Below, piece after piece: positions 1 through 6,736 of a stretch of 20,766 nt of DNA. Each line of letters starts with the position of its first letter. The stretch's first letter is position 1. A program made the translations under genes and the position numbers. The notes below the pieces were generated by a model. It made no database searches. It was not told the origin of the DNA and saw only the letters and a program-made list of their open reading frames with translations. Source of the DNA: Lachnospiraceae bacterium UBA7012 (lineage in GTDB: Bacteria > Bacillota > Clostridia > Lachnospirales > Lachnospiraceae); assembly GCA_002449595.1 (NCBI GenBank), contig DJXE01000129.1, positions 1-20,766 on the forward strand. Direction: 5' to 3'.

Positions 1-158
1 ACGGCCAGCACCGCTACAACAACATTGACCACTCGATGTGCACCTCCTTTGAGACCGTCAAGGATATCATCTCCGGCACGACGGACCGCTCGAATGTGTG
101 GAGCGTCAACACGGAAAAGGAATATCACGAGGAAGACAAGAAGAACGAGGTCGAGTGA
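1..158 (+). CDS. C-terminal end of a FAD/NAD(P)-dependent amine-oxidase-like oxidoreductase (partial)
   Basis: The window opens inside a gene. Reading codons from base 3 gives an open frame to the TGA at 156-158. The translation begins GQHRYNNIDHSM and ends in a charged tail (EKEYHEEDKKNEVE). A phrase of the form G-x-H-R/K-Y-N-N-x-D-H-S-M is typical of the extreme C-terminus of protoporphyrinogen-oxidase/amine-oxidase-like flavoproteins, where it lies near the FAD. In Clostridia these often sit beside glycosyltransferases in surface-polysaccharide loci, which fits the converging GT2 gene at 300-1220. Only about 51 codons are visible, so substrate and start are unknown; the family call rests on this one motif. 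Confidence 0.6.
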   Translation, partial: GQHRYNNIDHSMCTSFETVKDIISGTTDRSNVWSVNTEKEYHEEDKKNEVE

Positions 159-220
159 GGCGCTGACCAGAAGATGGTCGATGCAGCGAATATAGTTCGA
201 GCCGGTGAAACTGTTAACTG

Positions 221-254
221 ACAAGGCGCAAATGGACCACCATCTGCGCCTTGT
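221..254. terminator. Hairpin between convergent genes, probable bidirectional terminator
   Basis: A perfect 10-bp stem is formed by ACAAGGCGCA (221-230) and TGCGCCTTGT (245-254). An inner ATGG/CCAT helix (232-235 with 240-243) closes a 4-nt loop. It lies between the + strand oxidoreductase stop (158) and the - strand glycosyltransferase stop (300). The + side is followed by TATTTGG, so the U-tract is modest. Position and stem strength support termination; efficiency cannot be judged by eye. Confidence 0.6.
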
Positions 255-299
255 TATTTGGTATAAGATTGGAAAAGATGCCGGAGAACACAGCCCCGT

Positions 300-1220
300 T
301 CACTTCCGCCGCAGCATATTCCGCCGCAGCTCGAAATCGCGGCGGCTGGACTGCTGCAAGTTGTTCAGGATGAGCCCCGCAAACAGCGCCTGGATCGCCG
401 CCATGGCGACGAAGCCGCACACAATGAGCGTCGGGAACCTGGCGACGAGGCCGGTGTGCGTGTAATCCAGCAGCACCGGGATGAAAAAGATCAGTGCCAG
501 CGCCATGAGAATGGCCGCCAGAAGGCCAAAGAATCCCATTGGCTTGTAATTCCGGTAGAGCCGGATGATCGTGAAGATGACCTTGAGGCCGTCCGAGAAG
601 GTGTTCAGCTTGGACTCTGAACCCGCCGGGCGGTCTCTGTACTGGATGATCACGTTGTCGATCTGCATGTTGTTGTAGACCGCGTGGATCGTCATCTCCG
701 TCTCGATCTCGAAGCCCTTGGAGAGCACGGGAAACGTTTTTACGAAGTCATACGAGAACGCACGGTACCCTGTCATGATGTCGCGGATGTCGCAGTCGAA
801 CAGCCGGTTGATCGACGAGCGCACGACCGAGTTTCCGAAGTTGTGAAAAGGTCTTTTGTTCTCCTCAAAGTAGGTCGAAGACAGCCGGTCTCCGACGACC
901 ATGTCGGCGTTGTATTTCAGGACCTTTTCCACCATCTCCGGCGCAGCTTCCATCGGGTATGTGTCGTCGCCGTCGACCATCACGTAGCACTCCGCGTCGA
1001 TCTCGCGGAACATGCGGCGGATGACGTTGCCCTTGCCCTGCATGTACTCGTTGCGGACGACAGCGCCTGCCTCCGCGGCGATCTCCGCGGTCCGGTCCTT
1101 CGAGTTGTTGTTATAAACGTAGATGACCGCCTCCGGCAGGGCGGCTCTCGCCTCCCGCACGACCTTCCCGATCGTCTTCTCTTCGTTATAGCAGGGGATT
1201 AGTACTGCGATCTTATCCAT
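300..1220 (-). CDS. Membrane-anchored family-2 glycosyltransferase (DPM1/GtrB-like)
   Basis: A 306-residue GT-A fold glycosyltransferase. The N-terminus has the nucleotide-binding strand IAVLIPCYNEE (residues 4-14). A DGDDT motif at 83-87 provides the metal/donor-binding acidic residues, and an MTGYR phrase follows near 149-153. The C-terminal third carries two hydrophobic segments (about 219-241 and 256-282) and a basic tail. This is the layout of polyprenyl-phosphate glycosyltransferases, which load a sugar on a lipid carrier at the inner membrane face. A good ribosome site (AGAAGG, 8 nt before ATG) supports the start. The MBOAT gene upstream ends 21 bp away, so the two are probably cotranscribed, suggesting the sugar belongs to the glycan being acylated (inference). 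Donor sugar is unknown. Confidence 0.85.
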   Translation of the reverse strand: MDKIAVLIPCYNEEKTIGKVVREARAALPEAVIYVYNNNSKDRTAEIAAEAGAVVRNEYMQGKGNVIRRMFREIDAECYVMVDGDDTYPMEAAPEMVEKVLKYNADMVVGDRLSSTYFEENKRPFHNFGNSVVRSSINRLFDCDIRDIMTGYRAFSYDFVKTFPVLSKGFEIETEMTIHAVYNNMQIDNVIIQYRDRPAGSESKLNTFSDGLKVIFTIIRLYRNYKPMGFFGLLAAILMALALIFFIPVLLDYTHTGLVARFPTLIVCGFVAMAAIQALFAGLILNNLQQSSRRDFELRRNMLRRK

Positions 1221-1241
1221 TTTTGCAACCTTCTCTTCTTT

Positions 1242-2915
1242 CTAGAATCCCTGGTAAATAAACTCCGCTGCGCTATAGCCCGGGCCGTACTCGCCGAGCA
1301 GGATCGTGTAGAACAGCAGGGCGAACCAGATGAGCCAGCGGACCGGCAGGACCTTCCTGTCGATCATCTCACGGACACTGCCCTTCTGCTGCAGGAGCGA
1401 GACCGTGAGCAGGATCAGGAGCGATACGATGAGCACGATCCACTCGATCGGCTCGAGCCCGATCCAGAGCTCGTCGCTCCGTAAGCCGCCGGTGATCTGC
1501 GGCAGCGCGTTGCCAAGGCGCAGGCCCTCTCGGAGCGTGTGCAGCGCCGCGGGAACGGACGCCGCCCGGAAGAACGTGTTGCCGATGTTCACGAGGAAGA
1601 ACGTGCGCAGGATCCGGAACCCGTCCGCAACCCTGCCTTTCATCGGGATGTGGAGCATTCCAAAGAGCTTTTCCCAGAAGGGGAGGGTGACCATCCCGAA
1701 GACGATGTAGAACCAGTGCAGCAGGCCCGAGCCGATCACGTACTTCAGCTCGCCGCCGTGCCAGAGACCGACCGTCAGCCAGAGCACGAACATCGCGGCG
1801 TAGGTCGTGAGGTTCTTCCCGGTCTTTCTGCCAAACCGCGCGCGCAGCTTCCTGCCGAGCTCCGTAAAGAGCTTCGTACGCAGCAGCGGGTAGAATACGT
1901 ATTCCTTCATCCACACGCCGAGCGTGATGTGCCAGCGGCGCCAGTACTCCGAGATGTCCTTCGCGAAGAACGGCGTGCGGAAATTCTCCGGGACCGCGAT
2001 GCCGAGGGTCTCCGAGAGGCCGATGACGATGTCCATGCAGCCCGAGAAGTCCGTGTACAGCTGGAACGTGAACGCCAGGATGCCGATCCAGACGCCGAAT
2101 CCCGCGTACTCCTGCGGCTCCGCGAAGACCACCGCCGCGACCTTGCCGCAGCGCTCCGCGATCACGAGCTTCTTGAACACGCCGAACAGCATTCTCTGCA
2201 GGCCGTGCGTCAGGTTCTCGTAAGAAAAGCTGTGCTCCGCCAGCAGCGACTTTCCGTCCTCACGGTACCGGGTGATCGGGCCGGAGATCATCAGCGGGAA
2301 ATAGGTGCCGTAGACCGCCGTCTTCAGGAGGCTGCGCTCCGGGTCCGCGATGCGGTTGTACACGTCGATCGTGTAGCCCAGAAGGATGAACGTGTAGAAC
2401 GAGAGGCCGAGGGGCAGCGAGCCCCTGCTCAGGAACTCCCCGACCGGGCCGGAAAACAGGACGCCCCTGCTCTCTTCGCCCGCAGCTGCACTCGCGTAGA
2501 TCAGCCGCAGGTACTTGAGGATGACCAGCCCGCCGAGCAGAACGGCGGTGTTGATGGTGAGCCACTTCTTTCTTGCCTTCTCTGCCTGCGCTGCGGCGGA
2601 GGCGCTTTCTGCCTTCGCTGCAGCGGCGGGTGTGCCCTTCTCTGCATTCGCTGCGGCGGAGGCGCTTGCTGCCTTTCCTGCGGTGCCTGCTGCGGCCTCG
2701 GAGGCTTCCGTCATCTTCCGCACGCAGAACCATGTGCACAGGACGGCAGCCGCCGGAAACACCAACAGCCATGCATCCCGGAATTCATTCTGCGAGGCAT
2801 AGAAAATGACGCCTGCTGCCAGGAGCAGCGGCAACTGGGTCCTCTTCGGCAGGATATAATACAGAAACAGCAGTACTGCGTAAAAGCAGAAGAAATAAAA
2901 CGAAGTAATTTCCAT
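1242..2915 (-). CDS. MBOAT-family membrane O-acyltransferase (DltB/AlgI-like), copy 1
   Basis: A polytopic protein of 557 residues. It carries the MBOAT signature EYWRRWHITLG (His329) and the presumed catalytic histidine in VGLWHG (His386). MBOAT proteins of the DltB/AlgI/PatA branch move an acyl group from a carrier across the membrane to a cell-wall or exopolysaccharide acceptor, usually with an SGNH-fold partner; ACP and DHHW genes lie nearby. The N-terminus matches the family start (short hydrophilic MEITS, then a membrane helix), but no clear ribosome site precedes the ATG. Residues about 70-117 are an inserted Ala/Lys/Glu-rich stretch with a 20-residue repeat, probably in a cytoplasmic loop. 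It is longer and more divergent than MBOAT 2 (5110-6606), so it may use another acceptor or acyl group. Confidence 0.9.
   Translation of the reverse strand: MEITSFYFFCFYAVLLFLYYILPKRTQLPLLLAAGVIFYASQNEFRDAWLLVFPAAAVLCTWFCVRKMTEASEAAAGTAGKAASASAAANAEKGTPAAAAKAESASAAAQAEKARKKWLTINTAVLLGGLVILKYLRLIYASAAAGEESRGVLFSGPVGEFLSRGSLPLGLSFYTFILLGYTIDVYNRIADPERSLLKTAVYGTYFPLMISGPITRYREDGKSLLAEHSFSYENLTHGLQRMLFGVFKKLVIAERCGKVAAVVFAEPQEYAGFGVWIGILAFTFQLYTDFSGCMDIVIGLSETLGIAVPENFRTPFFAKDISEYWRRWHITLGVWMKEYVFYPLLRTKLFTELGRKLRARFGRKTGKNLTTYAAMFVLWLTVGLWHGGELKYVIGSGLLHWFYIVFGMVTLPFWEKLFGMLHIPMKGRVADGFRILRTFFLVNIGNTFFRAASVPAALHTLREGLRLGNALPQITGGLRSDELWIGLEPIEWIVLIVSLLILLTVSLLQQKGSVREMIDRKVLPVRWLIWFALLFYTILLGEYGPGYSAAEFIYQGF
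2577..2690 (-). repeat. 60-bp in-frame tandem duplication inside the MBOAT 1 gene
   Basis: The + strand segments starting at 2577 and 2637 are near copies with a period of exactly 60 bp; the first 40 bases of each are nearly identical (CTGCGGCGGAGGCGCTT is shared). They encode two 20-residue Ala-rich units containing SASAAAxAEK. The frame is kept. The sequence is low-complexity and not part of the MBOAT core. Confidence 0.8.
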
Positions 2916-3011
2916 GAGGTATTGTTTATCCGATCAATGATTATGTAGTATTATAGCATATCGGGAGCGGCTCCTCACCGACGGGGAGCATAACCGGGAA
3001 AGGAATTATCT

Positions 3012-3413
3012 ATGCTGGATCTCGCTGTTCACCATCTCGGATATCTTGTAAAAAAGAAAGATGCCGCCAAGGCGGCGTTCGAGGCGCTCGGCTACGCGGA
3101 GACGCAGCCCTGGGGCCGCGACGAGTCGCGCGGGATCGACATCTGCTTCATGAAAAAGAACGACCTGCTCGTGGAGCTCGTCTGCCCCTATAGGGACGAC
3201 TCCGACGTGTCAGGCTTACTGAAGAAGATGAAGAATACGCCCTACCACATCTGCTACGAGACGGCGTCGATCGAGGCCACTTCCGAGGAGCTGCGCTCTC
3301 TCGGCTTCCTGCCCATCAAAGAAACTGCGCCCGCACCGATGCTGGGCGGACGCAATGTCATCTTCTTCCTGCATCCCGCAATGGGGATGATCGAGCTTGT
3401 GGAGACGCGCTGA
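3012..3413 (+). CDS. VOC-superfamily protein, methylmalonyl-CoA-epimerase/glyoxalase-like
   Basis: 133 residues, the usual size of a single two-module VOC domain. The start MLDLAVHHLGYLV matches the first metal-binding strand (His7/His8). Further candidate ligands are Glu55 (LLVELV), His79 (PYHICY) and Glu128 (GMIELV), so the His-Glu/Gln-His-Glu metal set looks intact and the protein is probably an active metalloenzyme. A ribosome site AAAGGA lies 7 nt before the ATG. It is the only rightward gene in the left cluster: its stop is 8 bp from the ACP stop on the other strand and its start is 96 bp from the MBOAT 1 start. It could epimerise or otherwise process an acyl group on CoA or on the neighbouring carrier protein, but substrate cannot be read from sequence. 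Confidence 0.8.
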   Translation: MLDLAVHHLGYLVKKKDAAKAAFEALGYAETQPWGRDESRGIDICFMKKNDLLVELVCPYRDDSDVSGLLKKMKNTPYHICYETASIEATSEELRSLGFLPIKETAPAPMLGGRNVIFFLHPAMGMIELVETR

Positions 3414-3421
3414 GGCGGCCG

Positions 3422-3661
3422 TCAGATCTGGGACAGAATAATATCGACCATCTCTCCCACGTTCTTCATGGAGACGACCTGTCCCATGGAGAAGCGCATG
3501 CCGAACTCCTGCTCGACTGCCGCGATCAGGTTGATGTGCTCGAGGGAATCCCACTCCTCTATGTCATCCGACGTCGTCGCATCGTTTACGGTGATGCTGT
3601 CGTCGTCGAACACATCCCGGAAGACTTCATTCAGCTGCTCATAAACTTCTTCTCTTGTCAT
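3422..3661 (-). CDS. Acyl carrier protein
   Basis: A 79-residue acidic four-helix carrier protein. The phosphopantetheine attachment site is Ser39 in EEWDSLEHINL, a DSLEH variant of the classical DSL motif. The start has a good ribosome site (AAAGGA, 6 nt before ATG). No fatty-acid synthase genes are nearby. It lies 160 bp downstream of the DHHW/AlgX-like gene and in the same cluster as an FkbH-type enzyme and two MBOATs, so it is best read as a dedicated carrier analogous to DltC, holding the acyl group that is finally placed on a surface polymer (inference). The gap upstream holds a diverged copy of the 75-bp repeat. Confidence 0.92.
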   Translation of the reverse strand: MTREEVYEQLNEVFRDVFDDDSITVNDATTSDDIEEWDSLEHINLIAAVEQEFGMRFSMGQVVSMKNVGEMVDIILSQI

Positions 3662-3708
3662 TTCAGATCCTTTCTGATTCTTCGCTCGCAGCCAACCGCT
3701 AAGGCTTC

Positions 3709-3774
3709 TCGTGGAGCCGGTTTGCTACCGCATTGACTGTGTTCCCGTACAATTCTTCGCTTCCGGACGGCTGA
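3709..3774 (+). repeat. Diverged dispersed copy of the 75-bp repeat
   Basis: The + strand sequence from CGTGGAGCCG to GACGGCTGAG aligns without gaps to the minus-strand sequence at the 11655 end of the 75-bp array. By hand, about 51 of 66 positions match. Shared blocks include TTGCTACCGCA, GTGTTCCC and ACGGCTG. It sits in the 160-bp gap between the DHHW gene and the ACP gene and runs opposite to them. It is too short for a gene; a conserved role for the repeat is unknown. Confidence 0.7.
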
Positions 3775-3821
3775 GACAGCTTCCCGCCAGCCTTCCGCCC
3801 TCCCGGAAGAGAGCCGCTCCC

Positions 3822-5102
3822 TCACTCCGTCGGGAAGATCGTCTTCTCCAGGTCAAACGTGAGAAGGTTTCCGACGTACCGCTCAACCGTCTCGTAGATG
3901 ATGATCTGCGGATCTTCCGCCTTCATCAGGTTGTAGTCGTACATCTTGTAGGTGTTCAGGTACACGTCGTTGAAGTTGCAGGCGATGTACTTGCCCATCA
4001 TGGTCGAGAAGGAATCGCCGATGATGTAGACCTTCCTCGGGTCGCAGTTGTTGCCGACGTTGTGGAACCGGAATTCCGTCGCCTTCGCGTCCTGGGCGAT
4101 CTCGAGCTCGCGCTGCGTGTAGTCCTGGATGTCATAGACGTGATCGTCGCGAAGAACGTTTTTCAGCCCGATCAGCGTTGAGAGGTCGAAGACCTGGTTC
4201 GGGATCTCGACGATCTTCGTGTCCTCGAGCTCCGGCATGTTGAAACCGAGATAGTCGTCGATGACCTTTCCGCCGATGTAGGCGCCGAGGTTGTTCCAGT
4301 GCGTGTCGTACTTGAGGTAGACCTGGTACTCCGGATGCTCCGCTTTCCACGCCATCAGCTCGTCGTATGGGCACAGGACCGGGACGTCCGTGTTTTCGCG
4401 CAGGTATTCCACGACCTGCATCATGCGGCTCTGCTCTCCGGGCGGGCCGTAGGCGTCCGGCATGTACTCGGCGTAGACGCGCTCCTTGTTCGGCGGCACG
4501 AAGTAGATGAACTCGCACCCCATGCTCTCGCAAAGCTGTTTCGCGCGGATCATGTTGTGGGCGATCAGCTTCAGCTCGTCTTCCGTGAAAAGGTTCGTTC
4601 CCGCGTAATCCGCTTCGGGATCCTCGAAGTTCGCCTGCTGTCCCTTGTAGAACAGCCAGCCTTCCTTGCCGACGATGACGTAGGGCGAGCCGGAGGACTT
4701 GAAGATCTCATAGTCCACGAATCCGTTCATCCGCACCAGCTGCGACTTGAACGGCAGCCGGTCGTTCCAGTACTCGTCGAAGTCGCCCGGATACGTGTCC
4801 ACCGTCGCGAGCGAGAAGTGCGGCATTTCCTTGAGCACGCGGTTTTCGTCGTTCTCTCCCGTGTCGATGTGGTTTCGAACCATGAAATAAAGCGGTGTCG
4901 GCAGCATGATCATGATGATCAGCAGCGCGAGGTAGATCCGCCGCACTGCCGCGGACATCACGGGTGCGCTGTCCTGTTCGGGCGCTTCGGCAGCTGCGTT
5001 CTGCACGGGCGCCTCAGCAGCCGCTTCCTGCGCGCCTGCTTCCTGCGCGCCTGCCCCTTCCTGCATATTCAGTTCATGCATTTTAGCATCAGCCATCGTC
5101 AT
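3822..5102 (-). CDS. DHHW/AlgX-AlgJ-type SGNH-fold protein, extracytoplasmic O-acyltransferase partner of MBOAT
   Basis: 426 residues. A cytoplasmic Ala/Glu/Gln-rich tail (1-50) contains small repeats (GAQEA twice, AAAEAP twice). One membrane helix follows (about 56-74), then a large outside domain. That domain has the AlgX/AlgJ-type triad: Asp266 and His268 in YDTHWNN, and Ser364 in IIGDSFS. Homologous proteins (AlgJ, AlgX, PatB, and DltD by analogy) finish the transfer of the acyl group delivered by an MBOAT. The MBOAT 2 stop lies 7 bp upstream and the ribosome site GAGGA overlaps that stop, so the two are translationally coupled. M3 or M8 are possible alternative starts. Acceptor polymer unknown. 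Confidence 0.88.
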   Translation of the reverse strand: MTMADAKMHELNMQEGAGAQEAGAQEAAAEAPVQNAAAEAPEQDSAPVMSAAVRRIYLALLIIMIMLPTPLYFMVRNHIDTGENDENRVLKEMPHFSLATVDTYPGDFDEYWNDRLPFKSQLVRMNGFVDYEIFKSSGSPYVIVGKEGWLFYKGQQANFEDPEADYAGTNLFTEDELKLIAHNMIRAKQLCESMGCEFIYFVPPNKERVYAEYMPDAYGPPGEQSRMMQVVEYLRENTDVPVLCPYDELMAWKAEHPEYQVYLKYDTHWNNLGAYIGGKVIDDYLGFNMPELEDTKIVEIPNQVFDLSTLIGLKNVLRDDHVYDIQDYTQRELEIAQDAKATEFRFHNVGNNCDPRKVYIIGDSFSTMMGKYIACNFNDVYLNTYKMYDYNLMKAEDPQIIIYETVERYVGNLLTFDLEKTIFPTE

Positions 5103-5109
5103 TCATTCC

Positions 5110-6606
5110 TCAGAACCGGAAGTAAATAAACGGATTGTACGCGTTGTTCGCCATCTGCATAATGCTGTAGAACAGCAGGAATCCGCAGAAGATTGCTTCC
5201 GGAATACTGTTTTTCCACTTGCTGCCGACTGCCGCCAGCCTGCCGCGCGTGAACAGGAGCTGGATCAGCCCCATGCCGAGCAGGCCGCAGACCATCGAGA
5301 AGATGACGTGCGGCGACATCACCATGATCAGCGTGCGGTCTCCGCCGACCGGGCGGTAGAGCCACGGCAGGAACATGCACCACACGATGCGGAAGCCCTT
5401 GCGGACGCTCTCCACGCGGAAGAAGACCCAGCCGACCACGACGACGACAAAAGTGTAAAACCAGCTCAGCACCTTGAACTTCTTGAGAAGCTTTTCCAGG
5501 CCGAGCCGCTCGATAATGCGGAAGAAACCGTGATAGATGCCCCATCCGACGAAGTTCCAGCTCGCGCCGTGCCAAAGGCCCGTCACCGCGAAGACGATCG
5601 CGAGGTTGACGTAGCTGCGCAGCTTGCCCTTGCGGTTGCCGCCGAGCGGGATGTAGAGGTACTCGCGGAACCAGGATCCCAGCGAGATGTGCCATCTGCG
5701 CCAGAATTCCGAGATCGAGCGCGAGATGTAGGGCAGGTTGAAGTTTTCCAGGAACTCGAAACCGAACATGCGGCCCATGCCGATTGCCATGTCGGAGTAG
5801 CCGGAGAAGTCATAATAGATCTGCAGCGTGTACAGCAGGGCGCCGCACCACGCGAGAGCGCCGGTCATCTGCCGGTCGGGCAGCGCAAAGATCTTGTCGA
5901 CGGCGACGGCCACCGCGTTCGCGATGAGGACCTTTTTCCCGAGGCCGTAGCAGAATCTGCGGAAGCCGGATGCGACCTTTTCCCGCGTCATCGTGCGGTT
6001 CATGATCTGCTCGTCGATCTCGCGGTACTTGACGATCGGGCCTGCGATGAGCTGCGGGAAGAACGAGATGTAGAGCGCCAGGTTCAGCGGATTCCTCTGT
6101 ACCTTGTAACTGCCGCGGTAGAGGTCGATCACGTAGGTCATCGCCTGGAACGTGAAGAACGAAATGCCGATCGGCAGCGAGATATCCGCGCGCGGCAGAT
6201 TGATCTGCGGGATCAGGTGATCCAGCGTATTCAGGATGAAATTGGTGTATTTGAAGTAGCCGAGAAGGCCGAGGTTTAAGACGATGTCGAGGATGAGCCA
6301 GAGCCTCTCCCTGCCCGTGCGCTTCACCGTGACGTACGGCACAGACCTTTTCCCGCCGGTACCTTCACTCTTCTCTTTCCCGGCGGAATCCAGCGGCTCT
6401 CCTTCTCCGATCAGCAGGCCGAACGTGTAGTTCATCGCGATCGAAAACAGAAGAAGAAATATATACCTCGGCTCTCCCCACGCGTAGAAGATCAGGCTCG
6501 CGATCAGGAGAATGTAATTCTGGTATTTCGGTTTCCGTATCACTGCGCCGAGCGCGAAGACGACCGGCAGGAAGATCCACAGAAACACCATGGAACTGAA
6601 AACCAT
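5110..6606 (-). CDS. MBOAT-family membrane O-acyltransferase (AlgI/DltB-like), copy 2
   Basis: 498 residues, the normal AlgI/PatA length. Family signatures are complete: SLPIGISFFTFQ (about 143-154), YYDFSGYSDMAIG (about 264-276), EFWRRWHISLG (His306) and VTGLWHGASWNF with the presumed catalytic His346. It should be a polytopic inner-membrane channel-like enzyme passing an acyl group from a cytoplasmic donor to an external SGNH protein; the DHHW gene follows after 7 bp and is its obvious partner. GGAG lies 6 nt before the ATG. A strong sigma-A-like promoter at 6685-6713 lies upstream, so this gene probably starts an MBOAT2-DHHW-ACP transcript separate from the FkbH gene. Confidence 0.93.
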   Translation of the reverse strand: MVFSSMVFLWIFLPVVFALGAVIRKPKYQNYILLIASLIFYAWGEPRYIFLLLFSIAMNYTFGLLIGEGEPLDSAGKEKSEGTGGKRSVPYVTVKRTGRERLWLILDIVLNLGLLGYFKYTNFILNTLDHLIPQINLPRADISLPIGISFFTFQAMTYVIDLYRGSYKVQRNPLNLALYISFFPQLIAGPIVKYREIDEQIMNRTMTREKVASGFRRFCYGLGKKVLIANAVAVAVDKIFALPDRQMTGALAWCGALLYTLQIYYDFSGYSDMAIGMGRMFGFEFLENFNLPYISRSISEFWRRWHISLGSWFREYLYIPLGGNRKGKLRSYVNLAIVFAVTGLWHGASWNFVGWGIYHGFFRIIERLGLEKLLKKFKVLSWFYTFVVVVVGWVFFRVESVRKGFRIVWCMFLPWLYRPVGGDRTLIMVMSPHVIFSMVCGLLGMGLIQLLFTRGRLAAVGSKWKNSIPEAIFCGFLLFYSIMQMANNAYNPFIYFRF

Positions 6607-6684
6607 GCTATGCTCCGAAACAATATCAAATAGTGGTCAGATCAATGTTTGTTAAGTGCTGTCAGGAGTTATCCTAACCTTTAA

Positions 6685-6713
6685 ATCATAGCTTATTCCA
6701 TATTTCGTTTCAA
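6685..6713 (-). promoter_or_regulatory. Sigma-A-type promoter for MBOAT 2-DHHW-ACP
   Basis: Read on the minus strand, a -35 box TTGAAA (6713-6708) is followed after 17 bp by a -10 box TATGAT (6690-6685). This is one mismatch in the -10 and two in the -35 from consensus, at ideal spacing, and about 79 bp before the MBOAT 2 start. Confidence 0.65.
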
Positions 6714-6736
6714 GACTCGAGGGAGATCGCGGCCTC

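Noticed and set aside
1539..2948. A 469-codon open frame on + opposite MBOAT 1
   Set aside because: It is the antisense shadow of a GC-rich membrane-protein gene: Arg/Asp/Glu/Val-rich, no known domain, and the minus strand has a full MBOAT signature.
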